DNA of 64,000 nucleotides, from assembly GCF_040581485.1 (NCBI RefSeq), contig NC_090129.1:7426501-7490500 (forward strand). The letters are read 5' to 3'. Below are positions 38,189-51,239 of this stretch, piece by piece (position 1 is the stretch's first letter; each line of letters opens with the position of its first letter). A model generated the notes under the pieces. It did not search any database and was not told the origin of the DNA. It saw nothing but the letters and a program-made list of their open reading frames with translations. The translations under genes were made by a program, and so were the position numbers. Source of the stretch: Linepithema humile (Eukaryota; Arthropoda; Insecta; Hymenoptera; Formicidae).

Positions 38189-41100
38189 CTTGTGTGAAGA
38201 GAACAAACAGTTTCAATATTGAAACCAGAAATAAAATCACAATAAGAAGCGAATTTATCTTCATATTTCTTATTTTCTTCAAATATAAACTTTTATTTTA
38301 TTTTACTTTTTCACTTTTCTTTATAAAATCTCAAATTATATTTTCCATTGGAAACAAGTCTTTCTTCTAAATATAAAGTAAAATCTAAAATTTCCCTTTT
38401 CAAATAACTTTATAATAAAAAAACAATAATTGACTCCCTTCAAACGTGCGTGCAACAATTGCGTCGTCTATCTCGTATCTCTCATGAATTGCTATGAATC
38501 CATTAACTCACTCCATTAAACATCCATTAAACAGAATAGCCAAAATGGTGATTGCACTTCGTCCTTGTATGTATACAATTTCTACGAATTGATGCTCGCG
38601 AGATATAAAGCGCAATTTAATATACCGTTTCGTTTTCATTTCCGTTCGCAGAATCGTTCCGCACGTACGATTCGTCTAAATAATTTTTGTTCTGGAGTAA
38701 GGTTAATTTTCGCGCTGGAAGGTAATTAAACTCCGGAGTCGTGTTAGCAGCCAACAGCATAAAAAAGTTCCAACTTTCCTAATGTAATTATTGTGCCGCA
38801 CCGAAGTATGTCGAATGACACATCTCAGTTATAAAATACGAATGATACATTGCTTTTACTTATATTACAACATCGTGAAAGTTCAACGTTGCAACGCGGA
38901 AACGCAACTTCACCGGTAAATCACCTCGTAAATACTAGGGAAATCGAAAATACATATTCGTGTCAACCGTCCATTCTTGTGACATAAATTTTATAGCGCT
39001 ATTTAAGTTTTCTCGATATTGCATGTAATCTTTGCGTCACAACAATTTATAAATACTCGGAACATTTTCCAATAATATGAAAAAGTTCAAAAAATATATT
39101 TCAATATATTACTATACGTGTAGATATTTAATAGTTTCTAACACTATATATTCTCCGTATTCATTAAGTTTCATAAAATTATTGATGCTGCAAATTAATA
39201 ACGCGATACTAAATAATGAAGTCGTAATACGACATGTTAATCTCGATAAACGGCGCGATCGATCAACGACTGCCATTCATCTCTATATCATTTCCAATCG
39301 CCAGCAACAGTTGAATCATTTCATCTCCCCTTCAGTCATTAATTGTAACTAACTGTGCTTCAATCTCGCGTTTATACGCCATGCAAAATATAACAATACA
39401 ACGCGAGAATGATATAAAAAAATGTGGAGAGATAACATTTGCGTTACATAAAATATCAAATTTCGCTCGAAACGAATATTTCACGTTTCGAATTATTGAT
39501 ATCCGCTTACCAAAGTTATCCAAGTTCTATCGGATTAATCAATCTTTTATACGTATAAATCATGTTGAAAACTTTGAGAATTATAGGACAAAAACCTGAG
39601 GCTATCACAATCTATCAATAAAAACGTAAAAACCGATACTGAATATTTTACATCTATATCGCTCCTTGACCGAAAATGACTGAAGACCGTTAATATAAAA
39701 TTGATATTTCTCATAGGCAATAACCTAATACGTCTCCTCGCTTCCGCTCAAAACTGGTCAATCGATCTTAGTAAACGGGGCCGAAATTGTGTCCCTTTCA
39801 TGTGTACCGACCGTGTTGTCTCCTCTTGCTCGAGCCTTCGTATATCGTTTGCCAATCTACTGTACATGCATGTTCTAACGTTGGAGGGAGCGACAATGAC
39901 GAGAACGCGTTCCCTTCTCGGTGTTGGTATCCTCCTCGCGCGACTGGTCGTCCTGCGGACTATTCGATGGTGGAGGTGCCATATCGACCTGGCCGCTGTC
40001 TAGACTAGACCTTCACCAGAATATGCCAACCAACTCGGCGGTATTGCGAGCTATGGTACCGTTACGACGCTCGCTTTTTTCGTCCTCGATACGCGTACGC
40101 GTCGATCTCGCCGACGAGAACGGTAAAATGAAACGACCGCGTGTGATAATGTTGCTAGTGACAAATTTGCACAAGCCTATGTTCACAAATTCGTACAAAT
40201 TAATATATTTAAAAAAATTAATAATTACTGATAAAAAGAAATTCTACGTATTTGTCGAAAAATTGAAAATATAACACAACGAAATTTTGATTTCTCAAAT
40301 ATTATAGCAAAATATTATTAACGGCGAGATTTCTTAATTTTGCAAATAAGAAATATGATTCTTAAACAAGAATGTTAATCGCTTACAATAACGTTATTAT
40401 CTCAAAAACATGATTCCTGAATAAAATACGAACAACGAAGAAGACAAGGAACGAAAGGTAAATCGTACAGCAGATGCACCGTTTGTGTTGCACCGAGCTT
40501 GCAACAAAAGCAAAATAATTCAAAAGATCTGCAAACCCATTTTGTCAGTTTTGATATAAAATAATATCTACAACCTAATGAGTAACGATGCACAAGCTAA
40601 TATCCGACTTCTCTTAGAGTGATTGCTTTAATCTCCGATAATTCTCGCTAATGAGCAAACGGCATTGCCTTCGTAATTGATCGCATGTTGTCTCAGCCTG
40701 ATGTAGATCCCAGATCTGATTTAATCTAGTTGTGTAATCAGAATTGGAAGCTGAATCACGAGATTCACTCGAGTTGAAAGAAATTCTAAAAATGACAACA
40801 TATGTTATTTCCTCATGAACGATTGGATGACTGTGTGAAATACGCTCGTCTATAAAATCGCCACGTAATTCGTTCTCTGCTCTCGATATACCGAATCTGT
40901 CGATAACAGTATGGAAAAATAACAATGCCTGGTAGAGAACAAAAATGGGAAGGAATATAATAAAGTGAGGACGTGCGATAGCCGTAAATAATCGCGAAAT
41001 ATTAAATGCGACGTGAGCTGTAAGATATGAATCTCTTGCTACGCGTAAAAATCGTGAAAAGAATCGTATAGCGGCACGAGAGAAATATAAAACGTGCAAA

Positions 41101-43846
41101 AACGAGAAAAAGAAGTTAGCAAGAAGAGGGAAACCTTCGTGAATGTGCGCGCCTGTTGTGGAAGTTATTAGGTCGAAGCCACTTCAGGAAAAATACCGAC
41201 CGACGACGAAGCGGTAGCAGGATTTTCTAGGAGTACAACCGGATATAACGATCCACGGAAAGTATTACGACCCACACAAGCGACACACACAGGGTGGCTT
41301 TTTGTACCGTACGTGCAACTTTGGTATATTATTTCTACATTCATTACGGGTGCAAAAAAACATCACACGAATGCGCGACTTTCAATATTGTAAGAAAACC
41401 AAGAGAGCTAGTTTCAAGTTAATAACAAAGTTTGTACAAATTTTTAATTTTAATAAACTGTCAAGTTTACATGTTAAAAATATTAAGAAAACATAAAACA
41501 TTATCCATTCAATTATATTATGTATCATATTTAGCAACTTATGCCTAAAAAAAGGTAATCTTTCGTTATGATATTTCGGTTAATTTCATAAAATTCCTTG
41601 GAGAATCCGTACACAAATCTTAAACTATCCTGTTTAAATTGACCTTTATGATATACGAACATATCCTGCGGAGGGTCGATTGCTGAAGGATGCAGATGGC
41701 AAACATGTGTCTCGCTTAAAATACAAGAACTTGGAAAAGGGAAAAATTTCCCCTCTTGGACATCGCCATCAATGGAAAAGCAAATTTTGTTTTATCGCAA
41801 CTATTTTTCATCGCGTATCATTACACGATAGAACTAGAAAGATAACCACGATTCATATTACGATCCCTACGATTATGGAATAAAGAAGCAGGTACCTAGC
41901 ACGTTGGATAAAAAGAACGATCTCGTAAATATTTCAAAGTGAATATATTTAAAGAATATATCAAACCAGAAGTTGTGCGATTATAATAATAAATGGTGGA
42001 TTGAAGTGGATGGAACGGAATCGATTTGAAGTATGTAACACTTCGAGAGTGAGGTATCTAGGAGGGGAAATATCTGACAGCTGATCGACGAGGAAATTTA
42101 CTCTCCGAGCGTACAACTAATTAGATTAGACCGACTCTCATCGAATATTCATCCATTGCCGTCTATTTATAGATCTCCGCTATAATTCGCCCTAAATATT
42201 TTATCCAGATATTTTCACCAAAACGTCGGAAATGAACTGAAATCGAATTTGTCTTTTCTATATCCTTAATATCCATTCTAATATTATTACTTAACAAATT
42301 TAGTTAGCAGCAATATATTCGCTAATATAGAAAATATATAGATTGTATATAGAGTAATTACTTATATAATAGATCATATCTTAAAAGTTTAATATATTAA
42401 AATGTAAAAGTACTTTTTTTCCAGTTAATCAATAAAAATTATTATTAAAGAGAATATTAAATAAATGTAAATTCATAATACACGTTTTCCCTCTCATTCG
42501 ACCTACGCATCGATTCTTGAAATTAAGAGGCTTCGAGGGGGTCTCAAGTAGTCGAGGAAGCGCAAGGTGACTACGTTGAATCACGGTTTTTTTTCTTCTT
42601 TTTATTTGAAAAGCTAAAGGAAGGTAAAAGCAGCGCTGTAAAAAGCGGTTTTGCGATGAGGGGAGGAGCGGTCGGTATTTCTAAAGGCACTTGAGAACGT
42701 GCTCGATGCAGCCGCCACGAGGAGTGCTTCGCCCGCAAATAAGCCGCTGTGGTCCCTTTTATTCTTTTTGAATATCCGTCTATGAATTCGAGCAAACTTG
42801 TTTGATTTCAGCTGACCGCTCTAACTTTGCGCTTCTATGTCACCGCAATTTCGCATCAAAGTTTTCGTAAAGCAGAATATTTCATCCCGGAGATAATGAT
42901 TTTCGTTTCAGAACTTGTTAATATTTAGGCATATTTGTTAGCGTGGCGGCAACTATTGTCGAAGTACAATAGCTCAAGATAGAATCATGGTTCTCTTCCC
43001 TTTCAATGCATGGTAACATAGCAAACGTTCTTTACCACCAGCAAATTTCATCCACATTTTCTTTATCGATCGTTGTTAATGCACCCAAAAGGTAAATAAT
43101 ATATTTATATTTGAAATTTTGTGCAATTATAAAAAAATGTTATTAAAAAAGCAAGAGTTAAAGATAGTTCAAAAATGATTAAGTCACCTAATCAAAAAAC
43201 TTGAAATATTCGTTTCAATTAAATGTAATTGTAAAATTTTATATTTCTGGCATAAAAAAATATTTAATTCTTTTAAAATTACTAATATTTTCAACATTCA
43301 AAACTAAAAAAGATACATGACCGAATTAAGAAAACGAATGACTATTGTAATGCAAAAACAGTAATAGTTATAAAATCACAATAATACACGTGCAAAGAAA
43401 TATACAAGAATTTTTCCGTTATAATAAATTAATAATTAAACTGAATTAATTAAAAAAAACGTCTGTGATACGAAATTAATAATATCGAGAAAATGACTAC
43501 TTTTGTTACTTTTGAATACCGCATCTTGTCGATATTTGCTATTCATATTTATGCAAATATGGCTTGTCACGAAATAATCTTCAACAATATTGTACTACTT
43601 TACTAGGCTATGATTCGGTTATATCCCTCAGTCGCGATTTCATTGATTGTTTTGGACTAATACAAAGACGAGTCGGTGAAATATAATCGAAAGGAAGCGA
43701 AGAATCTCTTTCTACGATAAAATCGGTCAATTTCAATTCCAGGCCACATTTATTTTTGGTTGTTACTCGTTTCAAGCTAAGCATACATCACAAAAGGTCT
43801 CGCGGATATTTTCGAGATTCTGAATAGCAGCGAAAAATTGAAAAGA

Positions 43847-43872
43847 CTCTCTCTCTCTCTCTGACACACACA
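43847..43872. repeat. Compound (CT)8-(CA)n microsatellite
   Basis: Sixteen bases of CT are followed by GACACACACA. It is short and intronic. Confidence 0.9.
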
Positions 43873-45402
43873 GAAACAATTATATTTAAAGTGTACTTTT
43901 AAAATATTAATAGAAAATCTCACTCGATTTAATAAAATGTAGAAATAAAAATCGTCTCGTACACAAACGATATAATAATTCGTAAAACATTAAAATAAGA
44001 AATGCAACCTTGTCGTGTTTTCTCAATTATTTATAAATGGAAAATAGAAAACTAGAGTATATCGAAGAAAGTTTAGGACAAGTATCGATTCGCGACAGTG
44101 CAGCACGGTCGGCGATCCGATTCCTACCGATCCTGCCCGGCGCGAATGCCGTTGTAACTTGCTTAAAGCAGCAAAACAAGATACACGACGCGGACCTACA
44201 AACGCAATAAGTCGCCAGCTACTTTCTAGCCCGCGGCCTGGTGCCGCGAAACGCAGCTCGCGCTCCTCTCGCGTGGCTCCAGCAGAGCATTCGCGGCTGA
44301 TGCACAGAGGAATCTCTACTGTGGCTCCTCAGCTTTTTATAAGATACATGTCTATATTGCGGAATAAAAGCAACTTAAGAAATACATGTTTTTCTTTTGA
44401 CCGCATTATTGTCAAGGATTAGGATCATCTCTAAAGCAAGATTCTTCTACCACATAAATGTGTTTAATTATACCTTGAAAGAATTAAATACTTAACATGC
44501 TATTTATTTCATTAATCATGTAATATTTCTTATTATTTTTACTTTTTTAGCTATAAAAAAGTTATAATTTTTTCATTAGCAGCATTTTTATTATTTGCAC
44601 AAGTAAGAAATAATTATGTGTTAATTTGAACTTTTTATAGATGTTTTTATAGATGTTTTCCATCGACAAAAATAATCTGACAATGTATAAAAAATTCTTT
44701 TATTTATCCTTATATATTTTATATTTAAGATAAACTTAAAATAAGATACAAAACATCAAATTTGTTTCAAATAATTATTTCGTCTTGCTATAAAGAGATA
44801 CGTGACTTTTACTTTTAATTACTCCATAACATATATGAGCATCTTATAATAAGTTTAAAAAAGTAAATACGATTATTTTTTCGTGAACGTTTCACATTAA
44901 TCATATGAGATGGCATAGCACGAGCTCCGTGTCCCTGGAAATTTCGAAGGTGGGCGATCGCGTGTGAGAAGATAAAATGGAGTTCAAGGGCTCTCGCTCC
45001 AAAGTGGAGCACGCGAGTGTCACTTCCAGTTCTGGAAACTTGACACACATCACGACGCTTTGGTCGATGTGTCGCGCGAATGAAGTGATATGAATGACAT
45101 ATCGTTACTTTTGTCAAAGTTCAAAATTTAATAATAATATTAAGCATTTCTTAGCTCTACAGATTAACAACGATATTAATGGAAATCGTGGAACGTCTAG
45201 AAAAAGAAATATATATATATCAATATCATAGATAACTAACGTTGTTGTTTGCGACTTGAAAGTAAAAGGTCAAATGTTCTGTAAACATGTATGTAACATT
45301 TCCCTTCTTCTACTTTTTAATATAATTATAGCATAAAATTAGAAAGTTGCCGGTGACTAAAAGGATATGATAAACTAATTTAAAAAATAATAACTCTGAA
45401 TA

Positions 45403-45644
45403 TACAGAGTGTTTTAAACCAACTGTATCACTCGTTAATAGCAGATTCTGACATTTCTCATATGGTAAGGATATAAAAATCAATATGCAATGTGCCTAAA
45501 CGCGTCAATTTTTAATAATATGATTCATTAACTTTAAACATTTAAAAATTACTATAGCTTCGATATTTTGGTACAAAGATTTTAATGACATCAGGAATCT
45601 GCTAATGAGTGACGTTAGATCTTATTGATCTGGGACACCCTGTA
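45403..45644. mobile_element. Foldback MITE-like element with TACAGGGTGTCCCA-type termini
   Basis: The left end reads TACAGAGTGTTTTAAACC. The right end, reverse complemented, reads TACAGGGTGTCCCAGATC. The inverted similarity continues inward through TCACTC(G/A)TTA and AGCAGATTC to about 60 nt. Flanks read ATA on the left and TAA on the right, compatible with a short TA-type target duplication. There is no transposase frame inside the 242 bp, so this is a non-autonomous, somewhat decayed copy. The superfamily cannot be assigned from one copy. Ends of this type are, to my knowledge, common in insect DNA elements. Confidence 0.65.
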
Positions 45645-46604
45645 TAATATAAATTATCATTATCATTGTAATTATAAAAATAGTCGATAAAATATGTTTC
45701 CGAATAGTCCAATTTCTTCGGAGTCTGTGCGTTAACTCTAATTCATACTCCCATTATTCTCCTTGTAACTGTGGTGGATTTAATTGCAATAGTTCCTGAA
45801 TATATTTACGCTATTCGAAACTAACCGAATGGTAAGAACGCGTGTGAATTGTCGCTTCTAAAAACTGTCTCTCCGACTATTCGCCGAGGAGAGTGAGACA
45901 ATTATACGTGATAACAGATCGAGCGAGATATCATCACTAAAACTCATCGTTATTGTCATCCTCCTAATTATCACGATCATCATGTACTTCATCATCATCA
46001 TTATCGAAAGCATCCATCAAAGGAACAGATAATCAGATTAGATTCGAGTTCGCTCGCTTAGTTCTCCGAAAAAGGGAACAGAAGAGATAATCTGTCAATT
46101 GAAATGAGCAAATATTTTACTTTTATCTAGGAATTAATGCGTAAAAGCAAAGATAAAAAATTAATATTTTTGCAAATTGGATTTATAAAATTTTACGCAT
46201 TAGTGAAAATTACTTATTAAACGTTTTATAAATACCATATAATCCTTAGTTAATGTTAATATAACGCAAATTAATCCTACTGAATTAATTGAATTAATAC
46301 TATAATTTTTTAAAGAATATTCTAATCTTCCAAATTGTTCTTTAAACAACGACTTAAGCAGCAATAAAAATTTAAAAAAAAAACAGTAAATTAAACGTGT
46401 ACTACGATCATGGCATATATTTTCATAGAATTAATTTCAAAATGCAAAAATTTATATATCGCTGCATTTTCAAAATGTTATAAACTTTTCTATAGATCAG
46501 GGAAACATTTCGAAATTCACATAGATGAGTTATAACGTCTGATATTGGATGGGAATAAATCAGAACTGCATATAACGACTGTCGCTCATGCGAATACATG
46601 ATAG

Positions 46605-46626
46605 AAAAAAAAAAAAAAAAAAAAAA
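46605..46626. repeat. Poly(A) tract
   Basis: A run of 22 A. No adjoining element was recognised. Confidence 0.95.
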
Positions 46627-47420
46627 CAAGATTTCACCGTGCCTTTTCTCTACTTTCCGCGATATGCGCGCGTAATTGTTTTCTACGCCAAACAGTGTGC
46701 AAGCGCATACATACGATGCGTCGACATACACCTGTCAGTGTCGCCACATGATTTTTTTTTCGTCACGCACAGAACGGTGAAATTCATAGACTGCGCCGAA
46801 AAGAGAAATTATACATAACAAATATGAAGTAACGTAAAAATTTCTCGTTGGATATAAACAAGCGAGAATAAGTTAGATAAAAGTCTAATATGAAAGTCTT
46901 TGAAATTAAACAATTATAAATGCCTATCAAGATTGAATAAAGATGTATTTTTCTTATTACTTCTCGTGATATTTAAAAGTTAAAAAGTAAAACTTTCAAA
47001 GTTTTCATTCAATTAATTCGCTTCATTTAAAGATAGATGTAAATTCAGCACAAATATGATAATAACAAAAACAATACAAAACTATGTATTTAAATTTTCA
47101 TATTTAATTAAAAGTAAATGCAAGCGTTTCATTCAAAATAATTAAATTTATTTTGGATTTTCTCCTATTATTTTATAATTGCTATGTAAAAATTCTTCTA
47201 TTTTAAGCAATTTTAATTTTTTTCGAAACTACTTAACTGTCACGACTAACAAAAAACGAAACAGTGCAACGATAAAACGAACAAACGATAAAAATAAATT
47301 CAGTTTTTCGGAATATAATTCAAAATAATAGTTACAATCTAGTTTAACTATTTTTTGTTTCTCAGAGGTAGAAATATACAAAATTAGATGATATTTAATC
47401 GATTCTAATTTCTTTTACAG

Positions 47421-47453
47421 ATAATTTAACGTGATCTAATTGGCGGAACGGGA
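47421..47453 (+). other. Plus-strand microexon-like segment between strong splice sites
   Basis: A near-ideal acceptor (GATTCTAATTTCTTTTACAG, with a CTAAT branch-like motif) ends at 47420. A near-ideal donor GTAAGTAAG starts at 47454. The 33-nt segment between them has stops in all three frames, so it would be non-coding. It is antisense to the Rap-GEF gene. Another good plus-strand donor (CTCAAG|GTGAGT) lies at 47646/47647. This could mark an antisense long non-coding RNA, or be chance. Confidence 0.25.
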
Positions 47454-50400
47454 GTAAGTAAGAAAATATAATAAAACTGATTGGAAAGTATCCGGGATTT
47501 GCAAGAATTGTCAGCGATTTGCGGCCATTAAAGTAACCATCCTGGCGAATAAAAATGATGGAACATGCGATAATAATAAGTTACTTACGTCCGCCGTTTA
47601 AGACAAGCAATGTTAAAATTTCAAGGCAATTCCGCGACAACTCAAGGTGAGTCATGAGCGGATGAAATCGGTGTTCCAGATCAAACCAACACATTCCATC
47701 ACATAGCAGGTATAAGAAAATGCGAGCACTATTTCCACGAGTTTAACGGTCACGGAATGTACCGTTGTCGTTCGCAATTATCGGTATCTTGTCTTTATTG
47801 TTCAATGAACTTTTCTTGCAGTATTAATCATGCAACATAAAATTAAAGTGTAATATAGTTTTCATCAATATAATCAACTCTTAAATGCGATATAATATTC
47901 TTTTATAATCCAATAAAAATTATTTTCTTCTTGAAGATAGTAGTTTGTCAAAAACAAAGATGTATATAAATTGCTTAAAGCATAAATTTGTTTATCAAAA
48001 AATAAATAAATGTTATAACGTACAAGATATGTGTAAAATCTATACGTAACTTATTTTGTCACAGAGGGAGAGAAAAGATTTCCATTACTAATTTGAAATT
48101 TAACGCATGTAGCAGTTTGATAAAGTTACGTTCCACTTTCGAACGGCCGCAAAAGAAAAGAAGCGTTGAAAAAAACAAAAAAGACAACGGTAAATGATCG
48201 GTTTAAGTGTGACGCTTTTGCAACGTGCATTTAATATTAATACTCCCCTAGCACTATGCCATTAAATGGCATACAACGTATTTAATCGTTCGCTTTTTAT
48301 ACGCAACATAACTGTACCTCGTAAGACAGAGAGAGAGAGAAGCTACCTTTCGATGGAAATAAAATAATCTACGTCTTCGTCTACGCCGAGGAATAATATT
48401 AAAAATTTCTTTCACAAAGGGCGACTTCCTGTGGCATGATTAAAAATACTTTAATTACGTAATCGTCGCCGCCATAGCGCAGGGTCCAGCGAGGCATGAG
48501 AACTCGTGAGCTCACCGATATAAAAATACGAACTTTTACAGAATCACAAAGAAATAATAGAGGTCGGAGCGTGTGGCAGTCCTACGATGCAGGACGCAGA
48601 GCGCACGTTTCATGCTAATTATGCTCTCGGCGCGGCATTAGTACGTAAAAGGCTGCTGCACCACTGTGCCAACGGAGGCCACCGTGCTGCAAGCGGGGAT
48701 GGTAACAGCGCCGTGGTAGGCGTAGTCGTCGCGAGATAACATATACATACTATAAAATACCGGCGATGGCTTCGAAGCCAATCGGGCGTTTCGCTGCACC
48801 TCGCTGCGCTTTTGCTTTGTACGGAGCGCCGGTGCACAATGCTCCCGTTGTCGTAGCACAGCAGGCAACGTAGGTAGGCAACCGTGTCGTCAGAATCTTG
48901 TGAACTACCTTACGCGGCACGTGAGGAAGAATCCGATAAGATAAAAAAGTGTCGCGAACGCATTATGAGACAACTAAAACGAACGCGCAGTTTCACCGTT
49001 ATCCACCGTGCACGCTACATTGATACAATAATGAAATTTGTTCATTCATTCTATTCGTGATCAAAGCTCCTTAAGTCCATGGAGTCACGTTTTAAAGTTA
49101 CCTATATCGTCACTTTTTATCGGAGCACTTTTTTAAAAACGTTTAACAAAGCTTTGATGTTTTTAATAACTTGCAGGTACACGAACATAAAATACTCGGA
49201 TAAAATAATAACAATCTTTGAAGTTGGTAAAAATTCAAAGTAACCAATTTAAATAGAAAGACCACGTTTACAGTTTACGAAAATGTACGTCGACCCATTT
49301 TTTCATGAATAAATCACAGAAAGAGAAAGAAAGAGTCTCAGACTATGGAAATTAATTTATATGCAAACTTTCTCTGGTTATTCACACTTACATTACAATG
49401 TGCTAGAAAGATGTATAAATATCATTATAAATATTCAATAAAATAATTTTCAAACGTAAAAAATTTAATTTGCTTCTCGCAGAAAATGCGCATTTATTTG
49501 ATTCAACACACGAAGAAATGTGTTTACGAAGTCATTTTTTACGAAGAAACGAAACGGAATTAAAAATGAAGAAAACAAATTAGCATTAAACTTTGCTTCA
49601 AGTGCACAATATCTTGAAGAAAAGACCCTCATTAAAGCACCATTCAAATTTCCTCGTTCACCTGGAAACATGTGCTGCCGATCTCAATTTCAAACCCTTA
49701 TTTTCCTCAGTCCTCGACAGACCATTTCCTTCGTTAGAAGAGAAAATGTCTTCGCAGCAGAATAAGGACGCGATGAGAAGGAAAAAATATATCCCTGGAT
49801 CGTATATTAAAAAACTTTTCGTTTCTACATCTCACTGAACTTCGTTCGTGGCTCGTTTTCCGCCACGTTTCAGCACAAATTGAGAAAAACTTTCACGTAC
49901 AATTCTCTTACGATACACATAAAACGCCTGGCAAATATCAGCGCTGAAATACGTAATTACTGCTTTTTATAGACTTTCATAAAATCTTAAGCAGACAAAA
50001 AATGTAAAAACTATTAATATTTGATATAAAACAATTGTTACAAAAACTATAAATGACACATAATTTATTACAATAATGGAAAATTTAAAACGTTCAAAAT
50101 TTTTGCAATTATGGTTTACTATAAAATTTCTAAATAAAAGCCTATTTTTTGTTTTCTTTAATATATTAAATTTTAATCAAGATTTTAAGTAAGGTAAGAA
50201 TGGATTTCAATTGCCATTCAAATGCAAAAATTGAAAATTTTTTAGCAAGATTTAACCGACACCCTATGTGCATCAGACGCGGAAAACGAGGAAACTCACG
50301 TCGCTCCTCACTCCTTTTCCCAAGGGGAGCGGCACTATACTATCGATCGTACTTACGTCGGAAGAAACATCGTGTTTCGTCTCGACGGCACGCAATGCAT

Positions 50401-51176
50401 AAAAATTCAAGATTTACGATTAATTTTGACTTCATCTTATCTACAATCTATAGATCTCCATTACAAAGACAAACACAAGCACAATTGTTTTCGCTAATTT
50501 AATTAACAGTATATAGAGAGATTTATTGCAAATCAATGGAGAGAAGAATAAAATAAAGAAGAACAAAAAGTTACAACCAAGTAAAATTGAAAAGAAATAA
50601 ATGCATCCAAAGATATAAATATATGTTAGATCAACAAATCTGTTAAAAATGTAAAAAATACTTAAAAAATAAAATATTTAAAATACTTCGATACACAAAG
50701 CGTTATACGATATAAGAATCAAATGTCTTGAATGCTTAAAATGCAATATCATAATCTGCAAAATCTACCAATGTAAAATACAGCGCAGTCTTTACAAAGG
50801 AACAAACTACTGTCGAGAGTCCTACTGTACGTTATGAAGTATTATGGCACCTAGTGGAAGTTTTAACACAACCGGAGAAAACACAGCTCAACGAATAATA
50901 ATAATTCTGATCGCCATTGTCAATTCGCGTTTTCGACACTCGAAAGAAAGAGCGTTTCGCGAAGGGTGCTTCGCGGTATAAGTATGTAAACATCTCATCG
51001 GACTCGACGGTTCCAGGAGAGGCAGCGGCTCTCCCGAGGGGAGAAACAATCGATGCACACGAGCGAATACACGCCACTCAAAACAATAGTCGAAAAACTT
51101 TTTTTATGCCGCCTGCGACACGGACATTGCGTAACGGACATTTTTCTACAATGCGAGAGAACCGCGTTCCGCATTT

Positions 51177-51239
51177 ACGTGGCACGTGGCAGGCGCTGAC
51201 AATGCACCCGGCCGAAGCTGCAACGGCACGTGCCACGTG
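51177..51239. promoter_or_regulatory. Cluster of three CACGTG E-boxes in inverted arrangement
   Basis: CACGTG occurs at 51183-51188, 51227-51232 and 51234-51239. The 12-mer ACGTGGCACGTG (51177-51188) is repeated in inverse as CACGTGCCACGT (51227-51238), giving a palindromic layout across about 60 bp. CACGTG is the class B E-box bound by bHLH factors such as CLK/CYC, Myc/Max, USF and MITF types. It lies in a GC-richer patch of the large Rap-GEF intron. Function is inference. Confidence 0.35.

Noticed and set aside
40614..41099. 161-codon open frame on the minus strand with one hydrophobic stretch (FIIFLPIFVLYQALLFF)
   Set aside because: Looks somewhat protein-like, but it matches no family I know, lacks splice or promoter context, and about one frame of this size is expected by chance in 64 kb.
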